Positions 7,600-16,343 of a DNA stretch of 64,000 nucleotides are shown in pieces. The DNA is from Paenibacillus lautus NBRC 15380 (GTDB lineage: Bacteria; Bacillota; Bacilli; Paenibacillales; Paenibacillaceae), in assembly GCF_004000945.1 (NCBI RefSeq), contig NZ_BIMF01000023.1, positions 31,745 through 95,744 of the forward strand, given 5' to 3'. A program made the position numbers and the translations under genes. The notes under the pieces were generated by a model, which saw only the letters and a program-made list of their open reading frames with translations, was not told the origin of the DNA and searched no databases. Positions within the stretch are counted from its first letter, which is position 1. Every line of letters starts with the position of its first letter.

Positions 7600-8451
7600 T
7601 TAATCTTTTACATAAATCAAACGCTCGGTCCGTGCCATCACCTTGGTCTTCATATATGGATAGTTCTCATAACAATAATCCACAAAATAGCCCGGCTTCT
7701 CTCCGTTCCAAGGGAAAATATCATAGTGCATGGGAATTGTCAGATCGAATCCCGATGCTGCGGCAAGCTCCGCTGCCTCCCGGAAGCCCATATTTCCAAC
7801 GATACCGTCTTTCCGGCGGAAGGCATCTCCCCCGTTAATCGGCACCATCCCGATATCAATCGCATGCGCTTGTAACCTTTCAACCAAACCAGGATAAACG
7901 ACAGTATCTCCCGCATGGTAGATTAACACGCCCTGGATATCCACCAAATATCCGACATATCGGTGCCCAAACTGTTCATGCTCATCCAAGGTTTCATGGG
8001 CAGCCGGAATCGCCATCAGTCGGAAGCCCTCAAACTGCTGCCATTCATCGCACATCGCCGCGTACAAACGCTCTGGAGCGACACCAGCCTCTCTCATCGC
8101 TTCATGACAGAAAGCCGGTGCGACAAAAACTGTCTCCGGATTCTGTTTGGCTATGACCGCAATCGTCCCCAGATCCATATGATCGTCATGCTCATGGGTG
8201 ATCAGCACCATGCTCGCATTCGTGATATGCTCCGGCTTCAGCGGTGCAGGAAATGCGCGCTTGAATCCCGCTTTGCGTTCCAGATCATCTGACATATAAG
8301 GGTCGATATAGATGACAACCTCCCCACCCTTAAGGACAACGCTCTCCTGTCCCAGAAACCATACCGCCGCCATCCCTTCGGCTGTGGACGTGCGGTTGAT
8401 TTCTTCGATAAGCTGCTCTGGACTTCGACCCTTGCTGTTCTGTTCCATCAT
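7600..8451 (-). CDS. Metallo-beta-lactamase-fold hydrolase, UlaG-like
   Basis: This is a 283-residue cytoplasmic enzyme with the metal-binding motif HxHxDH (THEHDDHMD), a later GDT (HAGDTVVYPG) and a C-terminal metal histidine (PMHYDIFPW). The overall pattern resembles UlaG-type lactonases, which open phosphorylated sugar lactones, but the actual substrate cannot be read from sequence. The ATG at 8451 has AAAGGAGA about 9 bases upstream; a longer reading frame to 8556 has no ribosome site. It lies downstream of the fructose operon with a terminator in between, so it is probably a separate unit. Confidence 0.75.
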   Translation of the reverse strand: MMEQNSKGRSPEQLIEEINRTSTAEGMAAVWFLGQESVVLKGGEVVIYIDPYMSDDLERKAGFKRAFPAPLKPEHITNASMVLITHEHDDHMDLGTIAVIAKQNPETVFVAPAFCHEAMREAGVAPERLYAAMCDEWQQFEGFRLMAIPAAHETLDEHEQFGHRYVGYLVDIQGVLIYHAGDTVVYPGLVERLQAHAIDIGMVPINGGDAFRRKDGIVGNMGFREAAELAAASGFDLTIPMHYDIFPWNGEKPGYFVDYCYENYPYMKTKVMARTERLIYVKD

Positions 8452-8531
8452 CTCTACTATTCTCCTTTCATTTTCTATCACGACTAGATTATAACATGAG
8501 GTCATCTGTAGAAATGACCCAACTGACAATG

Positions 8532-8577
8532 AAAAAAACGAGTCGGAAGTCAGCAAAAATGCTTACCCCAAACTCGC
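8532..8577 (-). terminator. Terminator of the fructose operon
   Basis: On the minus strand CGAGT and ACTCG flank an inner AGC/GCT hairpin, followed by seven T residues. It begins about 20 bases after the fruA stop codon. Confidence 0.6.
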
Positions 8578-8598
8578 TTTGTCTTGTCTTACATGAAT

Positions 8599-10569
8599 CT
8601 ATTTACGCTCAAGCGGCTTCTTCCATAGTCCAAGCAGCATGCCTGATATCACCGCGCCAATGAGAACGGCCAGCAAGAACAGAAGCGCATGATTGGCCAG
8701 AGCGGCAACAAAGATCCCCCCGTGGGGCGCAGGCACGTTGATGCTCCACAGCTGCGTCAACCCGCCGGCAACCGCAGAGCCGAGGATACAGGATGTCAGC
8801 ACGCGCAGCGGATCGGCTGCGGCAAACGGGATCGCGCCCTCCGTTATGAAGGAAAGACCCATCACGTAGTTGGTCACGCCGGATTTGCGTTCCTGCTCCG
8901 TGAATTTGTGCTTGAAAAACGTCGTTGCCAGCGCAATGGCGAGCGGAGGAACCATCCCGCCGGCCATGACCGCAGCCATCATGGCCCCGTTCGTGTTGCC
9001 GCTGGATGTAAAGACGCCGATCGCAAATGCATAAGCCGCTTTATTGAAGGGACCGCCCATGTCAATCGACATCATCCCGCCCAGAATAAGACCGAGAATC
9101 ACAGCGTTGCCGGTACCCAGATTGTTCAGAATATCAATCAGACCGAGATTGATCCAGCTGAAGAACGGATCGAACAAGTAGAACATGATCGTCCCAGTGA
9201 CAAGAAGACCGACAACCGGATACAGCAGAATCGGCTTTAAGCCGTCAAGCGCTCTTGGCAGGCCGGCAAACACTTTGCGCAGCAGGATCACCACATAACC
9301 CGCCAAGAAACCTGCCGCAAGCCCGCCAAGGAATCCCGAATTTGAATTGAGGGCCATCAGGCCTCCGACCATGCCGGGCATCAATGCCGGGCGATCGCCT
9401 ATGCTCAGCGCAATGAATCCCGCCAGAACCGGAATCAGGAAGTGGAAGGCGCCGTCTCCTCCGCCAATCGTCTGCAGCAGCTGGAAGAGGGGATGATTTT
9501 CTCCTGCGAGCTGCTCGATCAGGAAGGAGATGGCCAGAAGAATGCCGCCCCCTACGACGAATGGCAGCATATGTGAAATACCATTCATCAGATCCTTGTA
9601 CACTTTCGTGCCTATGCTGCCCTTCTCCGCGCCTTTCGCCTGCGGCTCACCGCCGCCTTCGCTGCGGTAGATCGGCGCATCGCCGCTCATCGCCTTACGA
9701 ATCAGCTCCTCTGATTTGCGGATACCGTCGCTGACAGGTCGCTGGAGCACAGGCTTTCCGTTAAAGCGGGCCATCTCCACGTTTTTGTCAGCGGCAATGA
9801 TGACGCCTGCCGCCCTGCGGATATCCTCTTCCGTTAACACGTTTTGCGCACCTTCCGAGCCATTGGTCTCCACCCGGATTTCGACGCCCATCTCCTGAGC
9901 TTTCTTCTTCAGGGCGTCTTCAGCCATAAACGTGTGGGCAATGCCGGTCGGGCACGCCGTGACGGCAACCACAAATGCAGTAGAAGTTCCTGCAGAAACA
10001 TTCCGTTGGTCAGATTCGGGAGCGCCGCCGGACTCCTGACGGTTGTTCTCGGCTTCTTTTTGTGCAGCTTCCCTTTTTTTAGCCGCTTCCCTCTCAGCTT
10101 TGGCGGCTTCTTCTACCGCCTGCTTGGAATCGAATAAAGCCGTTACCTCCTCGGGCGTCTTCGCATCCATCAATTGGTCGATGAATTCTGTATCGATCAA
10201 CAGCCGCGATAACGCTGCAAGGGTACGAAGATGCGTATTTCCCGCTCCCTCCGGGGCAGCGATCATGAAAAACACATACGCCGACTCTCCGTCCAGCGCT
10301 TCGAAATCCACGCCCCCACTGCTCTTGGCAAACACGACGGTCGGTTCATTAACCGCTTTCGTCTTCGCATGCGGCATCGCAATGCCGCCCCCGATCCCCG
10401 TACTGGATTCGGCTTCACGCTTCAGAATCATTTCTTTGAACAAGACCGGATCGTTGATCCGCCCGCTTGCAGCCAGGCTTGCGATCAGTTCATCAATAGC
10501 TGCCTCCTTCGTGACCGCCTTCAGGTCCATGATCATCGTTTCTTGTATCATTAAATCCGTAATTTTCAT
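8599..10569 (-). CDS. fruA: PTS fructose transporter, EIIABC fusion
   Basis: The 656-residue fusion imports fructose and phosphorylates it to fructose-1-phosphate. Order: EIIA-fru (about 1-150, phospho-His67 in GIAMPHAKT), an Ala/Glu/Lys-rich linker (about 150-195), EIIB-fru (about 197-300, phospho-Cys206 in ACPTGIAHT) and EIIC with eight or more membrane spans (about 320-650). AGGGAG lies about 11 bases before the ATG. It is the third gene of fruR-fruK-fruA, with an 82-base gap after fruK. All active-site residues are present. Confidence 0.95.
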   Translation of the reverse strand: MKITDLMIQETMIMDLKAVTKEAAIDELIASLAASGRINDPVLFKEMILKREAESSTGIGGGIAMPHAKTKAVNEPTVVFAKSSGGVDFEALDGESAYVFFMIAAPEGAGNTHLRTLAALSRLLIDTEFIDQLMDAKTPEEVTALFDSKQAVEEAAKAEREAAKKREAAQKEAENNRQESGGAPESDQRNVSAGTSTAFVVAVTACPTGIAHTFMAEDALKKKAQEMGVEIRVETNGSEGAQNVLTEEDIRRAAGVIIAADKNVEMARFNGKPVLQRPVSDGIRKSEELIRKAMSGDAPIYRSEGGGEPQAKGAEKGSIGTKVYKDLMNGISHMLPFVVGGGILLAISFLIEQLAGENHPLFQLLQTIGGGDGAFHFLIPVLAGFIALSIGDRPALMPGMVGGLMALNSNSGFLGGLAAGFLAGYVVILLRKVFAGLPRALDGLKPILLYPVVGLLVTGTIMFYLFDPFFSWINLGLIDILNNLGTGNAVILGLILGGMMSIDMGGPFNKAAYAFAIGVFTSSGNTNGAMMAAVMAGGMVPPLAIALATTFFKHKFTEQERKSGVTNYVMGLSFITEGAIPFAAADPLRVLTSCILGSAVAGGLTQLWSINVPAPHGGIFVAALANHALLFLLAVLIGAVISGMLLGLWKKPLERK

Positions 10570-10651
10570 GCTGGTTCACACTCCCTTGATATCATCGTGA
10601 TGACAACCACGCCATAGCCGCACCATAACGCGTGATTCGATGTAAAGCGAC

Positions 10652-11566
10652 TTACCACTCCGTGATCATAACCTGCGGAAGAAGTCGCTCAATCGTCTCC
10701 CGCACAGCCAAATCGTCCGAGAACGCCGTCGCGCTTCCCGAGGCGACCCCTGTCCGGAATGCCTCGATCGGGTCCTTGCCCATCGCAAGCGTACCGACGA
10801 ATCCGGCAATCATCGAATCGCCGGCCCCGACGGAATTACGGACTGTACCTGACGGTACGCTCGCGTGATATACCCGATCGGTCGTGATGAACAGCGCACC
10901 TTCGCCGGCCATGGAGATAAGGACATGCTGTGCTCCTTGCTCGAGCAGCTTTCGGCCGTACTCCACAAGCTTCTCGCTTGAGTCGATCACGACGCCGAAT
11001 AATTCGGCCAGTTCGTGATGATTCGGCTTAACGAGGAGCGGCTTCCAGGCTAAAGCCTTCATCAGCGCCTCTCCGGTGGTGTCCATCACGAATTCGGCGC
11101 CGCTCTTCCGGCACGCTTCGATAAGACGGCCATAGAAGTCAGGTCCCAGCGAAGGCGGAACGCTGCCGGACAACACAACGATATCCCCTGCTTGAAGCTG
11201 CGACAGTCTATGAAGCAGCTCTTTCGTTTCTTCCTCGCAGATGATAGGACCCAGGCCGTTAATCTCGGTCTCTTCGCCATGCTTAAGTTTGACGTTGATG
11301 CGGGTATCGTCCGCGATATTTACGAAATCGGTGCGGATTCCTTCCTTGCCCAGCATCTCGTCTATATAACGACCGGTGAATCCGCCCAGGAAACCGATGG
11401 CCGTATTATCAGCTCCAAGCTGGTTCAGCACCCGCGATACATTAATTCCTTTACCGCCCGGAAACTTCATGTCCCGGGTCATTCTGTTCAAACCGCCAAG
11501 CTCGATATGCTCAACTTCCACGATGTAATCGATGGAAGGATTCAGTGTAACTGTATATATCATCAT
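10652..11566 (-). CDS. fruK: 1-phosphofructokinase
   Basis: The PfkB-family kinase (304 residues) converts fructose-1-phosphate, made by FruA, into fructose-1,6-bisphosphate. It has the N-terminal LNPSIDY, the GGKGINVSR substrate motif and the C-terminal NSVGAGDSM with the catalytic Asp. Its first ATG overlaps the fruR stop (ATGA); a second ATG three bases on (11563) has better spacing to GAGGGA. It is translationally coupled to fruR and followed by fruA. Confidence 0.95.
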   Translation of the reverse strand: MMIYTVTLNPSIDYIVEVEHIELGGLNRMTRDMKFPGGKGINVSRVLNQLGADNTAIGFLGGFTGRYIDEMLGKEGIRTDFVNIADDTRINVKLKHGEETEINGLGPIICEEETKELLHRLSQLQAGDIVVLSGSVPPSLGPDFYGRLIEACRKSGAEFVMDTTGEALMKALAWKPLLVKPNHHELAELFGVVIDSSEKLVEYGRKLLEQGAQHVLISMAGEGALFITTDRVYHASVPSGTVRNSVGAGDSMIAGFVGTLAMGKDPIEAFRTGVASGSATAFSDDLAVRETIERLLPQVMITEW

Positions 11567-12312
11567 GATCCCTCAATTATTTTGGTTTTCTGTGAAATGG
11601 CCTTCTTCCATGATTCCGGCAAGGGCTCTGTAATCAGCGTCGCTTCGTTCAGATCCAACAATTTGGCGAAGGAAACCTCACCTATTTTGCTTGAATCCGC
11701 AAGGACATAACTGGAGGCGGACAGCTGGTGGGCGCGCCGCTTAATCAAGGCTTCTTCCGGATCGGGCGTGGTGTAACCCATCTCTACATCCACACCGTTC
11801 GTGCCCAGAAAGCAGCGGTCAAAGCGGAAGTTGTCCATATTTTGCAGCGCGATGCTGCCGATGACGGCTTTGGTATGAATTTTCATCATGCCGCCCAGTA
11901 GATAACTTTTGATTCGCTTGCTGACCAGCGCTTCGATATGGGATAAACCGTTCGTAACAACCGTGACATCCTTCGCGTCGATGAACGGTATCATCGCCAG
12001 TGTGGTCGTTCCCGCATCGAGGTAAATGCTTTCTCCATCTTCCACCTGTGCTGCCGCTAAACGGGCAACGACATTTTTTTGTTGAATGTTTTTGAACGTT
12101 TTTTCCTCAATTCCAGGTTCCTGTATCTTAGGGCTCGGCAGAGCCGCTCCGCCATGAATGCGCTTTAATAATTGACGTTCTTCAAGGTCGATCAAATCAC
12201 GCCTAACTGTTGATTCCGAAGCTTCAAGGAGTTCAACCAATTCCTGCAACTTCACGACGCCGCGTTCTTGCAAGCGCTCTAAAATGATTCGGTATCTTTC
12301 TTCCGTCAGCAT
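11563..12312 (-). CDS. fruR: DeoR-family repressor of the fructose operon
   Basis: The 249-residue DeoR regulator has an N-terminal winged helix (about 1-57; recognition helix ASESTVRRDLIDLE) and a C-terminal sugar-phosphate-binding isomerase-like domain (YLDAGTTTLAM, then VVTNG). By family knowledge the inducer is fructose-1-phosphate or fructose-1,6-bisphosphate. It is the first gene of the fru operon and presumably autoregulates through the phased AATCATTC repeats just upstream. A G-rich ribosome site precedes the ATG. Confidence 0.9.
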   Translation of the reverse strand: MLTEERYRIILERLQERGVVKLQELVELLEASESTVRRDLIDLEERQLLKRIHGGAALPSPKIQEPGIEEKTFKNIQQKNVVARLAAAQVEDGESIYLDAGTTTLAMIPFIDAKDVTVVTNGLSHIEALVSKRIKSYLLGGMMKIHTKAVIGSIALQNMDNFRFDRCFLGTNGVDVEMGYTTPDPEEALIKRRAHQLSASSYVLADSSKIGEVSFAKLLDLNEATLITEPLPESWKKAISQKTKIIEGS

Positions 12313-12346
12313 AATCGAATCCCCCCCTCAAAGCATATACTACCAT

Positions 12347-12416
12347 AATCATTCCAAAAAACAATCTAAAACTTTCAAAATCATTCATAATCATTCAGGA
12401 AAGCTATGAATCATTT
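12347..12416 (-). promoter_or_regulatory. Candidate FruR operator: phased AATCATTC repeats
   Basis: Four direct copies of AATCATTC (last base T in the fourth) lie at 12347-12354, 12379-12386, 12389-12396 and 12409-12416. Offsets of 32, 10 and 20 bases are close to whole helical turns. They cover the region 35-105 bases before the fruR start. Direct, helically phased repeats are typical DeoR-family operators; binding by FruR is inferred. Confidence 0.55.
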
Positions 12417-12510
12417 ACCATATCGCATCATTTCCATTCGGCATTTTTTGCTTGTTCATGACAGTTTACCCATTATCAAGCCGGCAAGTGTCGAAACATC
12501 ACATAAACGT

Positions 12511-12540
12511 TTGTAACCTGCCACCTCTACACTATATACT
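12511..12540 (+). promoter_or_regulatory. Candidate SigA promoter for the J-like membrane protein
   Basis: TTGTAA at 12511-12516 and TATACT at 12535-12540 are separated by 18 bases, about 40 bases before the ATG at 12582. Confidence 0.5.
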
Positions 12541-12581
12541 GGTAAATAGGAAACTCTCACAGTATAGAAGAGGTGACATGA

Positions 12582-13493
12582 ATGGACCAATTGAAAGAAG
12601 CCTATGAGCGAATGGGTCTGCCGGAGGATGCAACCAAGGAACAGCTCGACGACCGGTATACGCTGCTCATGCGCCAAACCCGCTCACATCAAAGGCGGGA
12701 GCCGGACCGGGTGGAGGAGATCGAAGCCGAGTTTGCCGAAATCACCAAAGCCTATAAATTCATCCTTGAAGAAGAGAACCGTAAAGCTTTGGAAGAGATG
12801 AATCAGAAACGGTACGGCAAATATAAAAGGTTTGCCGGGACAGCGGAGAAAACCGATCATTTCTTCCGTTATTATAAATTTCATGTGCTCGGCGGAATTG
12901 CTCTAGTCGGCGTACTCATTTATATCGTGATTAGCATTTTCAACCATCAGGCCGAGAAAGAACGGCTGGCCAATCTACCCCCGGTTGATCTGGAAGTCAT
13001 GTTCCTCGGATCTTATATGAATCAGGATGGAGGACAGGACCTCAAGCCGATCGAAGACGCGATTCTGGCGCAATTCCCCGATTGGAAACGCGTAACCGTT
13101 AACATTAACTATGTACCGCCTCTGGATTCCAACAATCCGCAGGATGCAGCCATGCTGCAAAAGGCACTGCTTGTCCTGTCCACCGAGCGACCGGACCTGT
13201 ACATTATGGATCAGACCGCCTTTGATTGGATTGGCAATCAAGGGATGGTACGTCCGCTCGAAGCGGAGGTTGAAGGCGAGCTGAAGGAACTGCTCACACC
13301 GGAGATGCTGGTCAAGGGAAAAAATGAGGAAGACGGTTCGGAGCATGTGTATGCCGTGGATATTATGGGCAGCCCGCTTGGCGAAGAACTGCCTGTCCTT
13401 AAGAAAGAAATGTTTGCGGGCATCCGTGAGGGTACGGAACGGGACGCAAATGCATTGCGCTTTATTAAGCAATATTTGGAGACGTCCAAGTAA
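12582..13493 (+). CDS. Membrane protein with degenerate J-like N-terminus, function unknown
   Basis: This is a 303-residue protein. Residues about 1-75 resemble a J domain (helix I YERMGLPEDATKEQLDDRY, helix III FAEITKAYKFILEEENRKAL) but lack the HPD tripeptide needed to stimulate Hsp70; the corresponding loop reads RREPDR. One membrane helix follows (about 102-121). The extracytoplasmic C-terminal part (about 130-303) has stretches like extracellular solute-binding proteins (RPDLYIMDQTAFDWI). GAGGTGACATGA places the start at 12582. It is monocistronic and ends at a terminator. A sensor or scaffold role is possible but not shown. Confidence 0.75.
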   Translation: MDQLKEAYERMGLPEDATKEQLDDRYTLLMRQTRSHQRREPDRVEEIEAEFAEITKAYKFILEEENRKALEEMNQKRYGKYKRFAGTAEKTDHFFRYYKFHVLGGIALVGVLIYIVISIFNHQAEKERLANLPPVDLEVMFLGSYMNQDGGQDLKPIEDAILAQFPDWKRVTVNINYVPPLDSNNPQDAAMLQKALLVLSTERPDLYIMDQTAFDWIGNQGMVRPLEAEVEGELKELLTPEMLVKGKNEEDGSEHVYAVDIMGSPLGEELPVLKKEMFAGIREGTERDANALRFIKQYLETSK

Positions 13494-13523
13494 CAATGAA
13501 TGCGCCCATCGAATATGAATAAC

Positions 13524-13573
13524 AAAACAGCCTCGCTGTCTAGCCATATGGCCAAACAGCGGAGGCTGTTTTT
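13524..13573. terminator. Bidirectional terminator between convergent genes
   Basis: AAAACAGCCTCGCTGT (13524-13539) pairs with the stretch at 13556-13573, which ends in a run of T, with one bulge. It also overlaps the 3' side of the facing lipoprotein gene's trailer. Confidence 0.7.
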
Positions 13574-13580
13574 ATATGCA

Positions 13581-14471
13581 TTATTGATTAACGATCGAGC
13601 TCAAAGATGTAAAGGCATGCGTGGCAAATCCCTCGGAAGGTTCACGGTGAGGGTTATTTACACGGAAAATATAACCCTGTCCGTCAATCTCATCCACAAT
13701 GTACATCTTGGTCAGGCTCTCGCCTTCGCCTATCATATATACGGACGCATCCTCCATGCCCTTATGCTTCTCATGGTCGTCAGCTTCACGAACTTTACCT
13801 GTCTCGGCAAGCTCTTTCTCCGCTTCCAGCTTGAGTTCATCCCCGTTATAATCCGAAGGCAGCTTCGTAATCTCGACATAATAATCTGGATCCACATTCA
13901 TGGTCAGCTTGTTGGTCTTTGCATCAAAGGAAAAGATATCAAATATATAGAGCGCGTAGCCGTCACCCTGGGCCAGTTTAGCTGTTTTGGTCTCTTTCAT
14001 GCCCTCCAGCTCAAGTTCAAAATCTTTGGTTGCAGGCAGCTGCGCGTTCTCTGAATCCGTGCCACCGCCTCCCTCTTCCACCGTCAGCTTGGTGAGGATC
14101 AGCTGTTTCAATTCTTCTTCGCCCTCAATGGGCTGCTCCCAATACTCATACGAGACGGACTCATCTCCCTGAAGCTTGGATATGACTTGGTCCATACCTT
14201 CGCCCAGCCGGAACGCGGTAGGGCCATCTGCTGTTTCAATTTCAACGGAATTGTTATCGATTTGACCTACATAGGTACCGGTTCCCTGCTTGATCTCGAC
14301 CTTCGGCTCTTCGACGGGTTCAGCCGGTTCCTTGACATCATCCTCTACCGGATTCGGATCAACTGGCGGCTGAGAAGTCGGGTCTTCGCCGCCGCATGCC
14401 GTAATTGCCATGAGCAGCATAGCTGCGGCAGCTGCTGCGATGATTTTGCTCAAATGCTTTCGCTTTGCCAT
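13581..14471 (-). CDS. Secreted lipoprotein, function unknown
   Basis: The 296-residue protein has a type II signal peptide: basic MAKRKHLSK, a hydrophobic Ala-rich core and lipobox AITAC (Cys about 26). A Pro/Glu/Asp-rich acidic linker follows (about 30-60). The remaining ~230 residues are highly acidic and contain no catalytic motif I recognise. GGAGGTGG lies 6 bases before the ATG at 14471; an upstream in-frame ATG at 14522 would spoil the signal peptide. It is divergent from degV. No function is assigned. Confidence 0.75.
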   Translation of the reverse strand: MAKRKHLSKIIAAAAAAMLLMAITACGGEDPTSQPPVDPNPVEDDVKEPAEPVEEPKVEIKQGTGTYVGQIDNNSVEIETADGPTAFRLGEGMDQVISKLQGDESVSYEYWEQPIEGEEELKQLILTKLTVEEGGGGTDSENAQLPATKDFELELEGMKETKTAKLAQGDGYALYIFDIFSFDAKTNKLTMNVDPDYYVEITKLPSDYNGDELKLEAEKELAETGKVREADDHEKHKGMEDASVYMIGEGESLTKMYIVDEIDGQGYIFRVNNPHREPSEGFATHAFTSLSSIVNQ

Positions 14472-14644
14472 AAAACCACCTCCATTATAATTAACGGGAA
14501 ACCTATGGAATATGTTGCACAATCACCGCCTTTTTGGAGTATGCTCACAGCACTCGCCCCAAAACGACAAGAGCATTCCCTTTTCTCATCAAACAAGGTA
14601 TTCTAGTAGTACAAGATTCAATTAGTTGATAAAGGGAGATGTTC

Positions 14645-15502
14645 ATGTCTGGTAAAATTAGAATTTTTGCTGACAGTACTTGCGACTTACCACCTTCATG
14701 GATAGAAGAATATAATATCGGCATCGTTCCGCTCTACGTCGTATTCGGAGAACAATCCTTTCGCGACGGAGTCGACATTACGCCGGAACAGCTATACGCC
14801 AAAGTCGATCAGATCGGCAGCCTTCCCAAAACAGCGGCACCTTCTCCGTCCGACTTCATTGCGGCCTTCACGCCTTCTATTGAGCAAGGCGAGGATATCC
14901 TGTTCCTTAGCATTTCGTCAGAGCTTTCTTCCACATACCAAAATGCGTTGATAGCCGCAGGGGAGCTGCCCGAGGGCCGGGTTACCGTGTTTGATTCACG
15001 CAATCTTTCCTCTGGTATCGGACTGCTTGTTATGAAGGCTGTTTACGCGGCCAATGAAGGTTCATCCATACCGCAAATTGTGGAGCTATTAAGCCGTACC
15101 GTAAATGAAGTGGAATGCGAATTCGTTGTCGATACGCTGGATTACTTGTATAAAGGCGGACGCTGTTCCGGCATGCAAAACATCATTGGCAGCCTGCTGA
15201 AAATCCGTCCGGTTATCAAAGTTGTGGACGGCGGTATGATTCCCGCTTACAAGGTACGCGGCAAAAAAGAGAAGGCACTGGAGCAAATGATCCAGAATGC
15301 GCTGACTCAAGTGGATAAGATGGACAATGATTTGATCGTTGTTGTACATACCATGGCCGAAGAGGAAGCCCGCTTCCTGCAGAAGGAGCTGCAGGAGAAA
15401 ACAGGCGCACGGCAGGTTAGCATTTCTACGGCGGGCTGCGTCATTTGCAGCCACTGCGGTCCTCAAACCGTCGGACTCATGTATACCAAGAAGCCTTCAT
15501 AA
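14645..15502 (+). CDS. DegV family fatty acid-binding protein
   Basis: The 285-residue DegV protein binds a single fatty acid between its two domains; family members act as FakB subunits that present fatty acids to the kinase FakA for incorporation into lipids. Seen: ADSTCDLPP at the N-terminus, TAAPSPSDF, the SSELSSTYQNA lipid head-group loop and GGRCSGMQNIIGSLLKIRPV. AAAGGGAG is 6 bases before the ATG at 14645; the ATG two codons earlier is too close to it. No FakA gene is adjacent. Confidence 0.9.
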   Translation: MSGKIRIFADSTCDLPPSWIEEYNIGIVPLYVVFGEQSFRDGVDITPEQLYAKVDQIGSLPKTAAPSPSDFIAAFTPSIEQGEDILFLSISSELSSTYQNALIAAGELPEGRVTVFDSRNLSSGIGLLVMKAVYAANEGSSIPQIVELLSRTVNEVECEFVVDTLDYLYKGGRCSGMQNIIGSLLKIRPVIKVVDGGMIPAYKVRGKKEKALEQMIQNALTQVDKMDNDLIVVVHTMAEEEARFLQKELQEKTGARQVSISTAGCVICSHCGPQTVGLMYTKKPS

Positions 15503-15521
15503 TATCCTTCTTTCGAAAAAG

Positions 15522-15562
15522 ACAGTCCTGCCATGTAACGTTCTGCCGCAGGACTGTTTTTC
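15522..15562 (+). terminator. Terminator of degV
   Basis: ACAGTCCTGC (15522-15531) and GCAGGACTGT (15548-15557) form a 10-bp perfect stem followed by TTTTC. Confidence 0.75.
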
Positions 15563-15632
15563 TGTACTCAAGCCTGCCCACCGGGCGCTTAGGACCTTAT
15601 TACACGGGCTGACTATTGGCTAAACATGTCAT

Positions 15633-15650
15633 CCTAGACTAAAGTCTAGG
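15633..15650. promoter_or_regulatory. 18-bp perfect palindrome, candidate LiaR/VraR-type operator
   Basis: CCTAGACTAAAGTCTAGG is an 8-2-8 arrangement and contains the ACT-n-AGT core described for VraR-type regulators. It is about 93 bases before the ATG of a LiaI/LiaF-like membrane protein, and a liaFSR operon lies at 59.5-62.4 kb. The binding protein is inferred. Confidence 0.5.
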
Positions 15651-15742
15651 TGAAACATTCCCCGAAGGACCGAGGACATCCCCATCCATTGCATGGTATT
15701 CTTGGATTAATCAATCTACAAAAGGAAAGGAACGAAGTTTGT

Positions 15743-16246
15743 ATGACGAAACGTACAATCTTGGCACCGCTGCTCATCCTGCTCGGCGCATACTTGCTCT
15801 TAAACCAAGGCGGATCGGTAGGCGCCGGTTCCATCTTCGCCACATTCTGGCCTACCTTGTTCGTGATCCCGTTAGGCCTGTTTTTTCACTGGATGTACTT
15901 CTCGCTGGTTGGACGACAGGGCATCGGACTGTTGATACCGGGCGGCATTCTGCTCACAGCCGGTATTGTCAGCCAAATCGCTTCCTTGTTCGACTCATGG
16001 GGTTCAATGTGGCCCGGCTTTATCCTGGCCGTTGCAGCAGGGCTGTTCGAGTTTTACTGGTTCGGATCGCGTAACAAGTGGCTGCTCATCCCGATTAACA
16101 TTCTGACCGTATTGTCGCTGCTGTTCTTCGTGGTATTCTCTATCGGACCCGTGCTGAATTACCTGTCCGTCGTGCAGCCTGTTATTGCCGTGCTGCTTGT
16201 GCTTGGCGGAGCTTGGCTGATGCTCGGACGGAAGAGACACGGTTAA
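15743..16246 (+). CDS. LiaI/LiaF-like four-helix membrane protein
   Basis: The 167-residue protein has four to five hydrophobic spans in a LiaI-LiaF-type transmembrane arrangement (ILAPLLILLGAYLLLNQGG at the start, WPTLFVIPLGLFFH, a GGILLTAGI span). It has no soluble domain. AAAGGAAAGGAA lies before the ATG at 15743. In B. subtilis, LiaI-type proteins are the main output of the cell-envelope stress system LiaFSR and help organise phage-shock proteins at the membrane. A palindrome like a VraR box lies upstream. It is monocistronic with its own strong terminator. Confidence 0.7.
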   Translation: MTKRTILAPLLILLGAYLLLNQGGSVGAGSIFATFWPTLFVIPLGLFFHWMYFSLVGRQGIGLLIPGGILLTAGIVSQIASLFDSWGSMWPGFILAVAAGLFEFYWFGSRNKWLLIPINILTVLSLLFFVVFSIGPVLNYLSVVQPVIAVLLVLGGAWLMLGRKRHG

Positions 16247-16276
16247 GCATCCGCTGCGCCAAACCGTTAACAACGC

Positions 16277-16320
16277 ATAAAGGCACTCCAAAGGTTGGCT
16301 AACCTTTGGAGTGCCTTTAT
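16277..16320. terminator. Bidirectional terminator between convergent genes
   Basis: A 20-bp perfect inverted repeat (16277-16296 and 16301-16320, loop GGCT), between the LiaI-like gene and glpX. Confidence 0.85.
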
Positions 16321-16343
16321 GTTATAGATGCCCTGCATATGCA

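Noticed and set aside
12582..12810. Calling the protein a DnaJ co-chaperone
   Set aside because: The HPD motif is absent, so Hsp70 stimulation cannot be claimed.
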